Origin: a virus | Direction: 5' to 3' (one strand) | IMG/VR virus record: IMGVR_UViG_3300034283_001965 | Location: 1-64,000 of that record | DNA length: 64,000 nt | Shown here: piece by piece, positions 57,052 to 63,310 of the stretch | How the letters are laid out: each line of letters starts with the position of its first letter | Numbering within the stretch: position 1 is the first letter of the stretch | The notes under the pieces: generated by a model | Told to the model about the DNA's origin: nothing | Database searches by the model: none | The model's input: only the letters and a program-made list of their open reading frames with translations | Position numbers and translations under genes: made by a program

Positions 57052-57535
57052 TCTTTTAGCAGAATTTATAGATCCACAAATTAAAGAAGTCATAGAAGCT
57101 TACGCATCTGGGAATAAGAATGGGGATTACTTCATTACTATTCCAGATATGGATTCAATTGATCTCACGCTATCAGAGTTAAGCTCATTAGTCGCTAGAA
57201 GCTCTAACGTGTACGGTCGAGTAGCTCGCTTCGCAGGAATGGCTAGAGCTCAATACAAGCTCATTGAGGGCCGTTACAAGAAGGTCTACAAGGCTAACAG
57301 AGTGGGCAAGAACGAGGCTGAGAGAGAAGCTAACGCCCTTGAGGCAGCTGATAGTGAATACATGGCCCTAGTAACCTCTGAGGCCATTGTAAACCTAGCA
57401 GAGTCTATGGAGTCAGCTGCAAGAATATCTTCAGAATCCACTAGAAAGCTCTTAGACAAGGCTCAATCTATGCAAATAGCATCCTCTAGGGAATCTAAAG
57501 GGTATTACTCTGAGTCTGACTTTAGTACATACTAG
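57020..57535 (+). CDS. Helical, coiled-coil-like protein
   Basis: 171 residues from ATG 57020, inside the sigma gene end by 32 bases. Long Ala/Glu/Arg helices (about residues 55-150), including YGRVARFAGMARAQYKLIEG. CGT/CGC and C-ending codons show a shift toward strongly expressed codon use. No family recognised; position suggests a DNA-recombination or transcription partner. Confidence 0.65.
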   Translation: MNLQSMQKLNDLLAEFIDPQIKEVIEAYASGNKNGDYFITIPDMDSIDLTLSELSSLVARSSNVYGRVARFAGMARAQYKLIEGRYKKVYKANRVGKNEAEREANALEAADSEYMALVTSEAIVNLAESMESAARISSESTRKLLDKAQSMQIASSRESKGYYSESDFSTY

Positions 57536-57543
57536 GAGAATTT

Positions 57544-57753
57544 ATGTATATTGCGCATTACAAATCTGTTCAAACTAAAGAAGAGTTTTATTCAGAAAAA
57601 AGGGAAGATTTAAATTTCCCAATGCAAGTAGAACTGTCTAGTCAAAGATTTCTTTTGAACTCAACTTACATTGCTAGTTCTCCTTCTCAAGAGGAGAATA
57701 TAGTCCAAATGGCAAAAAGATATAATATTAAATACAACGTTAAAATTAGTTAG
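57544..57753 (+). CDS. Small hypothetical protein
   Basis: 69 residues, AGGAG before the ATG. Compact alpha/beta pattern with a C-terminal helix (SQEENIVQMAKRYNIKYNV). Family unknown. Confidence 0.6.
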   Translation: MYIAHYKSVQTKEEFYSEKREDLNFPMQVELSSQRFLLNSTYIASSPSQEENIVQMAKRYNIKYNVKIS

Positions 57754-57762
57754 GGTTGTTAG

Positions 57763-58206
57763 GTGATTATAGAAGTTTTTTGTGACGGGGCATCAAGAGG
57801 GCAGGGGCAAAAAAGGATAGGGGAAGCTGCTTGCGCAACGACTATCTATAGAAATAGAAAAAAGATTGCACAGTTTGCTAGAGGTCTTGGCCCAAGGAGT
57901 AATAACGAAGCTGAGTATGAAGCAGTAATTGCTGGTCTGTTAATCTGCTCTATGGGAGATCTATTAAACCCTGTAATCTATACAGACTCAGCTGTTGTAG
58001 CTAATCAGATAAACGGAAAATGGAAATGCAGAAACGATTCTCTATTGCCGTTATTGATGACAGTGGAAGATATTAGAGATGAATTTAATTTCAAGGTTGT
58101 ACAAGTTGAAAGATCTTTCGTATGGGAACCCGACGCTCTTGCTAATGAATTTCTAGATACTTTGGAAAAAAGAAAAACGCCCAAAACAAAAGATGATGTG
58201 ATATAA
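57763..58206 (+). CDS. RNase HI-like protein
   Basis: 147 residues from GTG 57763, weak ribosome site. IEVFCDGASRGQGQ (Asp8), NNEAEYEAV (Glu near 48), IYTDSAVVANQING (Asp near 73) and EPDALANEFLD (Asp near 124) form the RNase H acidic tetrad. It removes RNA from RNA/DNA hybrids, for example primers. The last bases overlap the next gene's promoter. Confidence 0.88.
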   Translation: MIIEVFCDGASRGQGQKRIGEAACATTIYRNRKKIAQFARGLGPRSNNEAEYEAVIAGLLICSMGDLLNPVIYTDSAVVANQINGKWKCRNDSLLPLLMTVEDIRDEFNFKVVQVERSFVWEPDALANEFLDTLEKRKTPKTKDDVI

Positions 58207-58207
58207 T
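58199..58207 (+). promoter_or_regulatory. Extended -10 promoter giving a leaderless start
   Basis: TGATATAAT fits TGn-TATAAT and ends 7 bases before the ATG at 58215, so transcription should begin at or next to the start codon. No Shine-Dalgarno motif is seen. Confidence 0.55.
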
Positions 58208-58214
58208 CTTACTT

Positions 58215-59024
58215 ATGATTAACCAATACATAAGACATCAAGATCACCCAATCATAATTGGGTTAGCTGGTAGAGCTGGAAGCGGTAAAACTTCAGTTGC
58301 TGAGAGCATAGTTCCAAAAGGCTCCTTAGAGACTAACAAGTACGGATTAAAGTGGGATCATATATTTTATGCAATTCCTCTTTATGAATTAGCATCTGCC
58401 AAGAAGCTCATACAGGGAAATAATGAAGCATCGAGAAGAATGTATGCAATTCATGATGTTCTATACGAAATTTTTGGTGGATCGCCAATAGGTAATGTTC
58501 CGCATTACCAGGATCTAACTAAAATGGTAGAGCAAGTATTTTCTATGCCAATAGAGCCAGAAGGTATTAAGCCTAGAACTTTCCTCCAAAAAGCAGGAGA
58601 TATATGTAGGGACTTTGATCCTAATTGTTTCGTTAATTGGGGAATAAGAAAAAGCTATCAGATATATAAATCAAACATTAAATCTTTTTTTGCTGAGTCG
58701 AGAGACAACGAAGATGCCTTAGTCCCACAAGTAGTGATTCTGGTATCCGATGTTCGTTTCGTAAACGAAGCAGAGGCTATCCTCAAGCAGCCAAACGGAA
58801 TAGTCATCTGTTTTGACGCATCTCAAGAAACATTAGACGAAAGATTGATGAAAAGAGATGGTAGACTTATGGACGAGGTGCAAGCTTCCCACAAGTCAGA
58901 ACAATCTATAGAAGATATAAAAAAGATAGCCACATTGGTAATTAATACCGATAATATGAACGTTGAACAACAAACACTCGAAACACTAAAGCAAATAGGA
59001 ATCAAAGAGGAAGTAAATGCCTAA
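58215..59024 (+). CDS. Deoxynucleoside monophosphate kinase
   Basis: 269 residues. P-loop IIGLAGRAGSGKTSVAES at about 14-31. RTFLQKAGDICRDFDPNCF, then VVILVSDVRFVNEAEAI and FDASQETLDERLMKRDGR, match phage dNMP kinases (T4 gp1-like) with the adenylate-kinase-like lid. It converts dNMPs to dNDPs, completing the path from NrdJ/ThyX/deaminase. Starts without a ribosome site, at a probable leaderless transcript. Confidence 0.85.
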   Translation: MINQYIRHQDHPIIIGLAGRAGSGKTSVAESIVPKGSLETNKYGLKWDHIFYAIPLYELASAKKLIQGNNEASRRMYAIHDVLYEIFGGSPIGNVPHYQDLTKMVEQVFSMPIEPEGIKPRTFLQKAGDICRDFDPNCFVNWGIRKSYQIYKSNIKSFFAESRDNEDALVPQVVILVSDVRFVNEAEAILKQPNGIVICFDASQETLDERLMKRDGRLMDEVQASHKSEQSIEDIKKIATLVINTDNMNVEQQTLETLKQIGIKEEVNA

Positions 59025-59337
59025 GATATCAAAGTCAGCCCAGGAGCAATCCACAGACGCACCACTAGACCAAGCAGTTAGTGCATTGGCCGGAGAGGTT
59101 ACTATCAGTACGAACCCCGTTTTTATATGCGGAGTTAATAGAAAGGTTAATATAGGAAATTTTGAGAACGTTGACGTTTACGCAGCGATCTCCCTTCCCC
59201 TTTCTGAAATGTCTCTAGATGATAAGGAAGCCTTGTCGGAAGCTGTAAAAGAAGCAGCTGCCTATGGGTTCGGTCTTGTTTCTAGAGAAACTGGCGAAAG
59301 ATATCAGCTAATTAAAGATACACAACAAGCTAAATAA
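59017..59337 (+). CDS. Small hypothetical protein
   Basis: 106 residues, ATG 59017 overlapping the kinase stop by 8 bases. Polar N-terminus, then a beta stretch (VFICGVNRKVNIGNFENVDV) and helix. Might be a ssDNA- or nucleotide-binding accessory; not recognised. Confidence 0.6.
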   Translation: MPKISKSAQEQSTDAPLDQAVSALAGEVTISTNPVFICGVNRKVNIGNFENVDVYAAISLPLSEMSLDDKEALSEAVKEAAAYGFGLVSRETGERYQLIKDTQQAK

Positions 59338-59339
59338 TT

Positions 59340-59369
59340 TTGTCAAAAACTTGCATATTTAAATAATAT
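59340..59369 (+). promoter_or_regulatory. Weak promoter candidate before the Lys-rich gene run
   Basis: TTGTCA (59340-59345), 18 bases, TAATAT (59364-59369). Just downstream is a perfect 12-base palindrome, AGACTATAGTCT (59375-59386). Confidence 0.35.
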
Positions 59370-59374
59370 GATAT

Positions 59375-59386
59375 AGACTATAGTCT
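59375..59386. promoter_or_regulatory. 12-base palindrome, possible operator
   Basis: AGACTATAGTCT, perfect inverted repeat within the 87-base gap before 59425, next to the candidate promoter. Confidence 0.35.
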
Positions 59387-59424
59387 GAATTAATTCAAAA
59401 TAAAGTTAACTAAACGAGGTAATC

Positions 59425-59730
59425 ATGATTAAGAAATTAGCAAAGAAAGTAACTGGTCTTCTTTTAAAGTTTAAGAAGAGCAAACCTTCAAATATACAGG
59501 ATTCAGTTATTAATTCAATAATTGATTCAGTAGTTGAAGACGTCCAGGAAATTGCAGAAGTAGCAGATGTTGCAGCTGAAAAAGTTGTCAAGACTGCTGT
59601 TGAAGAGGGCAAAAAAGTAGTTGATGAAGCTAAAAAGAAAGCTCCTAAACCAGCTGCTAAGAAGGCTGAAAAAGCTGCTCCTGCCAAGGAAACTAAGAAT
59701 CCAAAAGGCAGACCTAAGAAGTCAGCTTAA
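59425..59730 (+). CDS. Histone H1-like Lys/Ala-rich protein with AT-hook-like end
   Basis: 101 residues after ACGAGG. Helical N-terminal half (PSNIQDSVINSIIDSVVEDV), then Lys/Ala/Pro-rich low-complexity sequence ending in KNPKGRPKKSA, where GRPKK is the AT-hook core. It probably coats or compacts DNA. Closed by the terminator at 59747. Confidence 0.75.
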   Translation: MIKKLAKKVTGLLLKFKKSKPSNIQDSVINSIIDSVVEDVQEIAEVADVAAEKVVKTAVEEGKKVVDEAKKKAPKPAAKKAEKAAPAKETKNPKGRPKKSA

Positions 59731-59746
59731 TATATTTCAAAGAAAG

Positions 59747-59785
59747 TTCCCCTTATATTCTATATATAGGGGGAATTTTTTTGTT
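59747..59785 (+). terminator. Intrinsic terminator
   Basis: TTCCCCTTATA pairs with the following TATAGGGGGAA (one G-T pair), then a run of T. Confidence 0.82.
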
Positions 59786-59833
59786 TTTACATTACTATAC
59801 TTAGATGTCTAGTAGTATATTTTTGGGATTTTC

Positions 59834-59995
59834 ATGGCTAAGAAAAAAGAACTTTTTATAGGCGGACTCCCAAAAATGGGGACTACTAATTTCAAGGGTA
59901 TTTTGCAGCCTAATCCTAAAGTTACTAAAACCAATATAACTAAATTTAAAGGAAAAAAAACAAATGGCAGCAAAAAAGGCATCGCAAAAAAATAG
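59834..59995 (+). CDS. Very small basic protein
   Basis: 53 residues from ATG 59834; MAKKKELFIGGLPKMGTTNF, then many Lys/Thr/Gly. Typical of the small basic set in this region. No strong ribosome site. Confidence 0.5.
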   Translation: MAKKKELFIGGLPKMGTTNFKGILQPNPKVTKTNITKFKGKKTNGSKKGIAKK

Positions 59996-60092
59996 TTCAA
60001 ATAAAGATTATCAAATTGGTACTATTTTGTTGAACACGAGTTCTATGGCAAAAAAAATAGCTGCTCCTAAAAAAATCTCTAAGAAGAAGTAG
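59964..60092 (+). CDS. Very small basic protein
   Basis: 42 residues, overlapping the previous gene in another frame (GGAAAAAAAAC before ATG). MAAKKASQKNSSNKDYQIGT and a Lys-rich end. Reality less certain because of its size. Confidence 0.4.
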   Translation: MAAKKASQKNSSNKDYQIGTILLNTSSMAKKIAAPKKISKKK

Positions 60093-60098
60093 ACTTCA

Positions 60099-60332
60099 GT
60101 GGATTCGGCAATTATAGTTTCTTTAATAGCTGCATTGGGCGCTATATTAGCATCCCTAGTTCAAGCGGGAAGAAAAGAAAATAAAAGCGATCATAATGTG
60201 GTCGCAGATTTGCTCATAAATGTAAAAGATGATATGATTCATTTACATAAAAAACTTGATCACCTAGATGATCAAGTTGACAAGGTCGACGATAAGATAG
60301 ATGTACATCTCAAATCTCATCGTGGAAAATAA
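60099..60332 (+). CDS. Small membrane protein with coiled coil
   Basis: 77 residues from GTG 60099. One N-terminal span (AIIVSLIAALGAILASLVQA, 4-23), then a long charged heptad helix (HKKLDHLDDQVDKVDDKIDV). Topology is like some holin-accessory or signalling anchors. Family not recognised. Confidence 0.6.
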   Translation: MDSAIIVSLIAALGAILASLVQAGRKENKSDHNVVADLLINVKDDMIHLHKKLDHLDDQVDKVDDKIDVHLKSHRGK

Positions 60333-60361
60333 TACTAGTATTAATACAAGGAGAAAATAAA

Positions 60362-60574
60362 ATGGCAAAGAAAATGTCAGGAAAAGGTACTTCGGCACCA
60401 GAACCAAGCGTAAGTGCAGGTCAAGCAAAGATGGGCGTTCGTCCTATCAAGAATAGCAAAGGTAAGACCATTGAAAAGAAGGGCACATCAGCCCCTAAGC
60501 CAGCAGCATCTGCCGGTCAAATGAATCTTGCTAAGCGCCCAATCAAGAATACCAAGGGCAAGACTATCGGTTAA
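60362..60574 (+). CDS. Small basic protein with an internal duplication
   Basis: 70 residues, AAGGAG before the ATG. Two copies of a roughly 30-residue unit: GKGTSAPEPSVSAGQAKMGV, then RPIKNSKGKTI, and KKGTSAPKPAASAGQMNLAK, then RPIKNTKGKTI. A simple duplication within the gene. C-ending and CGT codons suggest good expression. Confidence 0.7.
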   Translation: MAKKMSGKGTSAPEPSVSAGQAKMGVRPIKNSKGKTIEKKGTSAPKPAASAGQMNLAKRPIKNTKGKTIG

Positions 60575-60583
60575 TAGCATCCG

Positions 60584-60592
60584 TGCTATAAT
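60584..60592 (+). promoter_or_regulatory. Extended -10 promoter
   Basis: TGCTATAAT, perfect TGn-TATAAT, 10 bases after the previous stop. It would start a transcript just before the G-rich leader at 60601. Confidence 0.55.
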
Positions 60593-60600
60593 ATAAAAAG

Positions 60601-60660
60601 TGGGTGGGGGTGGTACTATAATGGTATCACCCTTACTTGTTTAACTTATAAGGAATCAAC
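60601..60660 (+). promoter_or_regulatory. Structured leader with a tRNA-like D-arm
   Basis: GGGTGGTAC and GTATCACCC form a 9-bp hairpin. Downstream CCTTA and TAAGG form a second one that would take in part of the AAGGA ribosome site before the ATG at 60661. The first hairpin resembles a tRNA D-arm (TATAATGGTAT), but there is no T-arm. Confidence 0.4.
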
Positions 60661-60858
60661 ATGGCAGATAAGAAAAACTGGATTCAGGGAGCAATCAAGC
60701 GCCCAGGTGCGTTTACTGCTAAGGCTAAAAAGGCCAATAAATCTGTAGCGGGTATGGCATCAGCCGTAACCAAAAATCCATCAAAATATAGTAAGTTGAC
60801 GGTACAGCAGGCAAACCTTGCTAAGACCCTTAGGAAGATCAATAAAAAAGGAAAATAA
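60661..60858 (+). CDS. Small basic protein
   Basis: 65 residues, AAGGAATC before the ATG. NWIQGAIKRPGAFTAKAKKA, then a Lys-rich helical part (TVQQANLAKTLRKINKKGK). Common form of small phage basic proteins (K-R-P-G-A motif). Preceded by the structured leader. Confidence 0.7.
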   Translation: MADKKNWIQGAIKRPGAFTAKAKKANKSVAGMASAVTKNPSKYSKLTVQQANLAKTLRKINKKGK

Positions 60859-60859
60859 A

Positions 60860-61054
60860 ATGGCAGCAAAAAAAGCAGCTAACAAAGCAGCTAAAACCAA
60901 TAAAGATAATAACACAATTCTAAATGCAGGCAAGCCAAAAAAAGATAATAGTATTAATGGCGCAAAATCTGTTCCTGCTTACAAGATGTACGGCACAAAA
61001 AAAGCCACTGCTGAAACATTTTCTTCAAACAAGAAGATGAAAAAGCCAAACTGA
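60860..61054 (+). CDS. Small Lys/Ala-rich protein
   Basis: 64 residues from ATG 60860; GGAAAATAAA precedes it. MAAKKAANKAAKTNKDN start and a Lys-rich end. Likely DNA- or RNA-binding by charge. Confidence 0.6.
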   Translation: MAAKKAANKAAKTNKDNNTILNAGKPKKDNSINGAKSVPAYKMYGTKKATAETFSSNKKMKKPN

Positions 61055-61068
61055 TAAGACGAGTTGTT

Positions 61069-61179
61069 ATGAAATCTAAAAAAACATCTAATCCTTCAGC
61101 TAAGAAGGCATCAAAAGCAATTCCTGCAGCTGAAAAAAAGCTTCCACCATTCATCCAAATGGCAAGAAAGAAGAAGTAA
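61069..61179 (+). CDS. Tiny Lys-rich protein with KKLPPFIQ motif
   Basis: 36 residues. Ends AAEKKLPPFIQMARKKK, matching AAQKKLPAFLQKS in the protein at 61508. Its TAA overlaps the next ATG (TAATG). Confidence 0.55.
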   Translation: MKSKKTSNPSAKKASKAIPAAEKKLPPFIQMARKKK

Positions 61180-61484
61180 TGGCGAAATCACCGACATGGC
61201 AAACAAAAGCGGGCAAAAACCCTAAAGGTGGATTAAATGCCAAGGGTAGAGCCTCTGCTAAAAAAGATGGTATGAATCTTAAGGCCCCAGTAAAAGCTGG
61301 AGACAACCCAAGACGTGCTTCATTCTTAGCAAGGATGGGCGGAATGCCCGGTCCAGAAAAAGATAAGAATGGTAAACCAACTAGGTTACTATTATCATTA
61401 AATGCTTGGGGTGCTAGTTCTAAAGCAGACGCTAAGAAAAAAGCTGCTGGCATTTCAAAAAGAAATAATTCAAAAAATAAATAA
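61179..61484 (+). CDS. DUF6321-like small basic protein
   Basis: 101 residues. SPTWQTKAGKNPKGGLNAKG, then NPRRASFLARMGGMPGPEK and LSLNAWGASSKAD, match the pattern I associate with DUF6321 (K-A-G-K-N-P-x-G-G-L-N...R-R-x-S-F-x-A-R-M). Found in many phages, role unknown. Confidence 0.75.
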   Translation: MAKSPTWQTKAGKNPKGGLNAKGRASAKKDGMNLKAPVKAGDNPRRASFLARMGGMPGPEKDKNGKPTRLLLSLNAWGASSKADAKKKAAGISKRNNSKNK

Positions 61485-61507
61485 CACAACAAAAGAGGAA
61501 AAATAAA

Positions 61508-61651
61508 ATGGCAATGAAAAAAGCATCCGCAAAAAAAATGATAGCTAAGCCAGCAAAAGCTGCACCTAAGGCTGCAGGAATGACAGCTGCACAAAAGAAG
61601 TTACCAGCATTTCTTCAGAAGTCTATTATGGGAAAGAATAAGAAAAAATAA
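61508..61651 (+). CDS. Tiny Lys-rich protein, paralogue of the 61069 product
   Basis: 47 residues after AGAGGAAAAATAAA. Lys/Ala/Met-rich start and AAQKKLPAFLQKSIMGKNKK end. Shared KKLPxFxQ motif with the 61069 protein. Confidence 0.58.
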   Translation: MAMKKASAKKMIAKPAKAAPKAAGMTAAQKKLPAFLQKSIMGKNKKK

Positions 61652-61653
61652 TA

Positions 61654-61815
61654 ATGGCAAAAGATAAGCAGGTTTGGGATAGTCCAAATCCTAAATCAAA
61701 ATCAAAAAAACTTGCACCTAAAGCAAAAGCTTCGGCTAAAGCAATGGCAAAAGCTGCAGGAAGACCATATCCAAATCTTATAGATAATATGAGAGCAGCA
61801 AAGAAAAAGAAATAG
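61654..61815 (+). CDS. Tiny Lys-rich protein with GRPYPNLIDNMRA motif
   Basis: 53 residues from ATG 61654, two bases after the previous stop. VWDSPNPKSKSKKLAPKAKA, then AKAAGRPYPNLIDNMRAAKK. I recall the same ending in small proteins of other phages. Possibly a packaged DNA-binding protein. Confidence 0.62.
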   Translation: MAKDKQVWDSPNPKSKSKKLAPKAKASAKAMAKAAGRPYPNLIDNMRAAKKKK

Positions 61816-61846
61816 TATGGCTGGTCCTAAAAAGTGACACAATAAA

Positions 61847-62641
61847 ATGAATGTAATAAAAAAAATAGAGAATTGTCAGTATAAAGATATTATTGACAAT
61901 ATCGATTATTATGTAGACATGTTTTTATCTGAAGGTTTTTTAGGATTTAATAAAATAAACATTTCTTTTTCTGAACAAGAAAAATTAATGAATGTTTTTG
62001 CAGAAAAATTAAAATGGAAACATATCTCTTCTATCAATATGGAAAACCATACTTTTACAATTGATCTATATGAGGAAAAAAAAACTAAAGATCAGATATT
62101 AATTCCATGGCACTTAGAACATGTAAAGAGTACTAATCCTCAGGTAGCAGCTTCTTGGAACATGAGGGAGTTAACTTGTCCGATTGGGCATGGTATGACT
62201 GGATTTATCAATTCTAGAGACGTATGGAAAAAGATGCCAAAAGAATGGTTGCAGTTTCTATCTGGTGCAGTAGTTAAAGATTCTAATGGTAATTTTCCTG
62301 CGCGTGATGCAATTAAGCCACACCCAAATACTCATGAGCCAATGTTAAGAATCGGTCCTAACATATCAGAAGACCTAATAACTATTCATGATAAAGAACC
62401 TTCAAAAGAAGATGTTGAACTTTTTAATATTATACTAAAATGGATATTTAATACCGTTAATGACGACGAACAAATTCAAAAGTGGTGGATTTGGGATTTG
62501 TATGATACCATATTAGTTGACCTATTCTCAATGTATCACGCTGTAAAAGGTGGTTTTGAATACGATCAAAGAATATTCAGTAGATTTTGGGCTTACGAAT
62601 CAGATCCACAGAATCATTTATACATTCTAGTAGAAGATTAA
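61847..62641 (+). CDS. TauD-like Fe(II)/2-oxoglutarate oxygenase
   Basis: 264 residues. PWHLEHVKS (about 86-94) gives the His-x-Glu ligand pair, and FSMYHAVKGGFEYDQRIFSR (about 225-244) the distal His and Arg. VAASWNMRELTCPIGHGMTG is the conserved strand between. It would hydroxylate an unknown small substrate or base. The upstream 31 bases lack a clear ribosome site. It is the second dioxygenase in the window after the PhyH-type enzyme at 42535. Confidence 0.75.
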   Translation: MNVIKKIENCQYKDIIDNIDYYVDMFLSEGFLGFNKINISFSEQEKLMNVFAEKLKWKHISSINMENHTFTIDLYEEKKTKDQILIPWHLEHVKSTNPQVAASWNMRELTCPIGHGMTGFINSRDVWKKMPKEWLQFLSGAVVKDSNGNFPARDAIKPHPNTHEPMLRIGPNISEDLITIHDKEPSKEDVELFNIILKWIFNTVNDDEQIQKWWIWDLYDTILVDLFSMYHAVKGGFEYDQRIFSRFWAYESDPQNHLYILVED

Positions 62642-62654
62642 GTCAGGATATAGT

Positions 62655-62870
62655 ATGTCAGAAGATAATTCTTTCAGTGGCTTTATGCCAATGATAGATC
62701 AGATCCAACTAACAAAAGAAGCAACAATGCTCAACACTGAAGGTGAGCTTGTAAAAGCGCATACATTCAATGTTAAAGCAAGAGACGGATCAGATTACGT
62801 TTTCAGTATTGATAACCGTGATCTGATGCGTCTTTCTTTTTTGATAATGAAAGTTCTAACTCAGGATTAA
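62655..62870 (+). CDS. Small alpha/beta hypothetical protein
   Basis: 71 residues with AGGATATAGT before the ATG. HTFNVKARDGSDYVFSIDNR is a beta hairpin, then a short helix. No family recognised. Confidence 0.6.
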   Translation: MSEDNSFSGFMPMIDQIQLTKEATMLNTEGELVKAHTFNVKARDGSDYVFSIDNRDLMRLSFLIMKVLTQD

Positions 62871-62871
62871 T

Positions 62872-62937
62872 ATGCTATACATAACGTTTTTTACTCTCGT
62901 CGTTATGATGTATGTTTCTTTTCTCTGGAAAAGATAA
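62872..62937 (+). CDS. Possible 21-residue membrane peptide
   Basis: ATG 62872 follows the previous stop within two bases. MLYITFFTLVVMMYVSFLWK is almost wholly hydrophobic. It ends at the tRNA's 3' edge. Real coding is uncertain at this size. Confidence 0.3.
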   Translation: MLYITFFTLVVMMYVSFLWKR

Positions 62938-63032
62938 TGGCGGAGAGGGTGGGATTCGAACCCACGGAAGGCTTTTAAGACCTTCAACATCTTAGCAGGA
63001 TGCCCCATTCGACCTAGCTCTGGCACCTCTCC
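62938..63032 (-). tRNA. tRNA-Ser (anticodon GCT), CCA encoded
   Basis: On the minus strand, acceptor GGAGAGG pairs with CCTCTCC, followed by G and an encoded CCA. The anticodon arm is GCATC, loop CTGCTAA, GATGT: anticodon GCT for AGC/AGT. The long variable arm (GAAGG paired with CCTTC) is typical of serine tRNAs, and the T-arm GTGGG-TTCGAAT-CCCAC is perfect. The anticodon loop has the normal 7 bases, so this is not a quadruplet-reading tRNA. Confidence 0.95.
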
Positions 63033-63042
63033 CTGTGTTATA

Positions 63043-63051
63043 ATTGTACCA
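63043..63051 (-). promoter_or_regulatory. Extended -10 promoter of the tRNA-Ser
   Basis: On the minus strand TGGTACAAT, TGn-TATAAT-like, ending 10 bases before the tRNA 5' end. Confidence 0.5.
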
Positions 63052-63073
63052 CAATATAACGGAAGAGAGACAT

Positions 63074-63310
63074 ATGAGCGAAACAGCTTGGACTTGGATA
63101 TTATTTAGCATGGAACTCATAGGAGTATCTGGTAGCTACTTAGTGGGCAATAAGAAATGGTATGGACATCTGATAGTTGCCCTGCATTCATTTCCTTGGG
63201 TTATATACTCTATAATATTTGATAAGCCTGGTTTTTTAGCAATGTGGATCCTGTGGCAATATGTACATATTCGCAATATGATTAAATGGAGAAGTGAAAG
63301 TGTCAAATAA
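63074..63310 (+). CDS. Small three-span membrane protein
   Basis: 78 residues from ATG 63074 (GGAAGAGAGAC upstream). TAWTWILFSMELIGVSGSYL, WYGHLIVALHSFPWVIYSII and GFLAMWILWQYVHIRNMIKW form three spans. The W-x-x-x...ELxGVSG...K-K-W-x-G motif is familiar from actinophage membrane proteins with distant PnuC-like organisation. Transport role not shown. Confidence 0.68.
   Translation: MSETAWTWILFSMELIGVSGSYLVGNKKWYGHLIVALHSFPWVIYSIIFDKPGFLAMWILWQYVHIRNMIKWRSESVK

Noticed and set aside
60574-60589. Hairpin ATAGCA-TCCG-TGCTAT, whose loop is the exact complement of CGGA
   Set aside because: It overlaps the extended -10 promoter, lacks U33 and the other tRNA arms, and so is probably a coincidence; worth remembering only if a quadruplet tRNA is found.
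60601-60660. A complete tRNA gene
   Set aside because: Only a D-arm-like hairpin fits; no T-arm or closing acceptor strand is present before the coding region.
61817-61837. Six-codon frame MAGPKK
   Set aside because: Too short and without support; probably a remnant of the small basic gene type.
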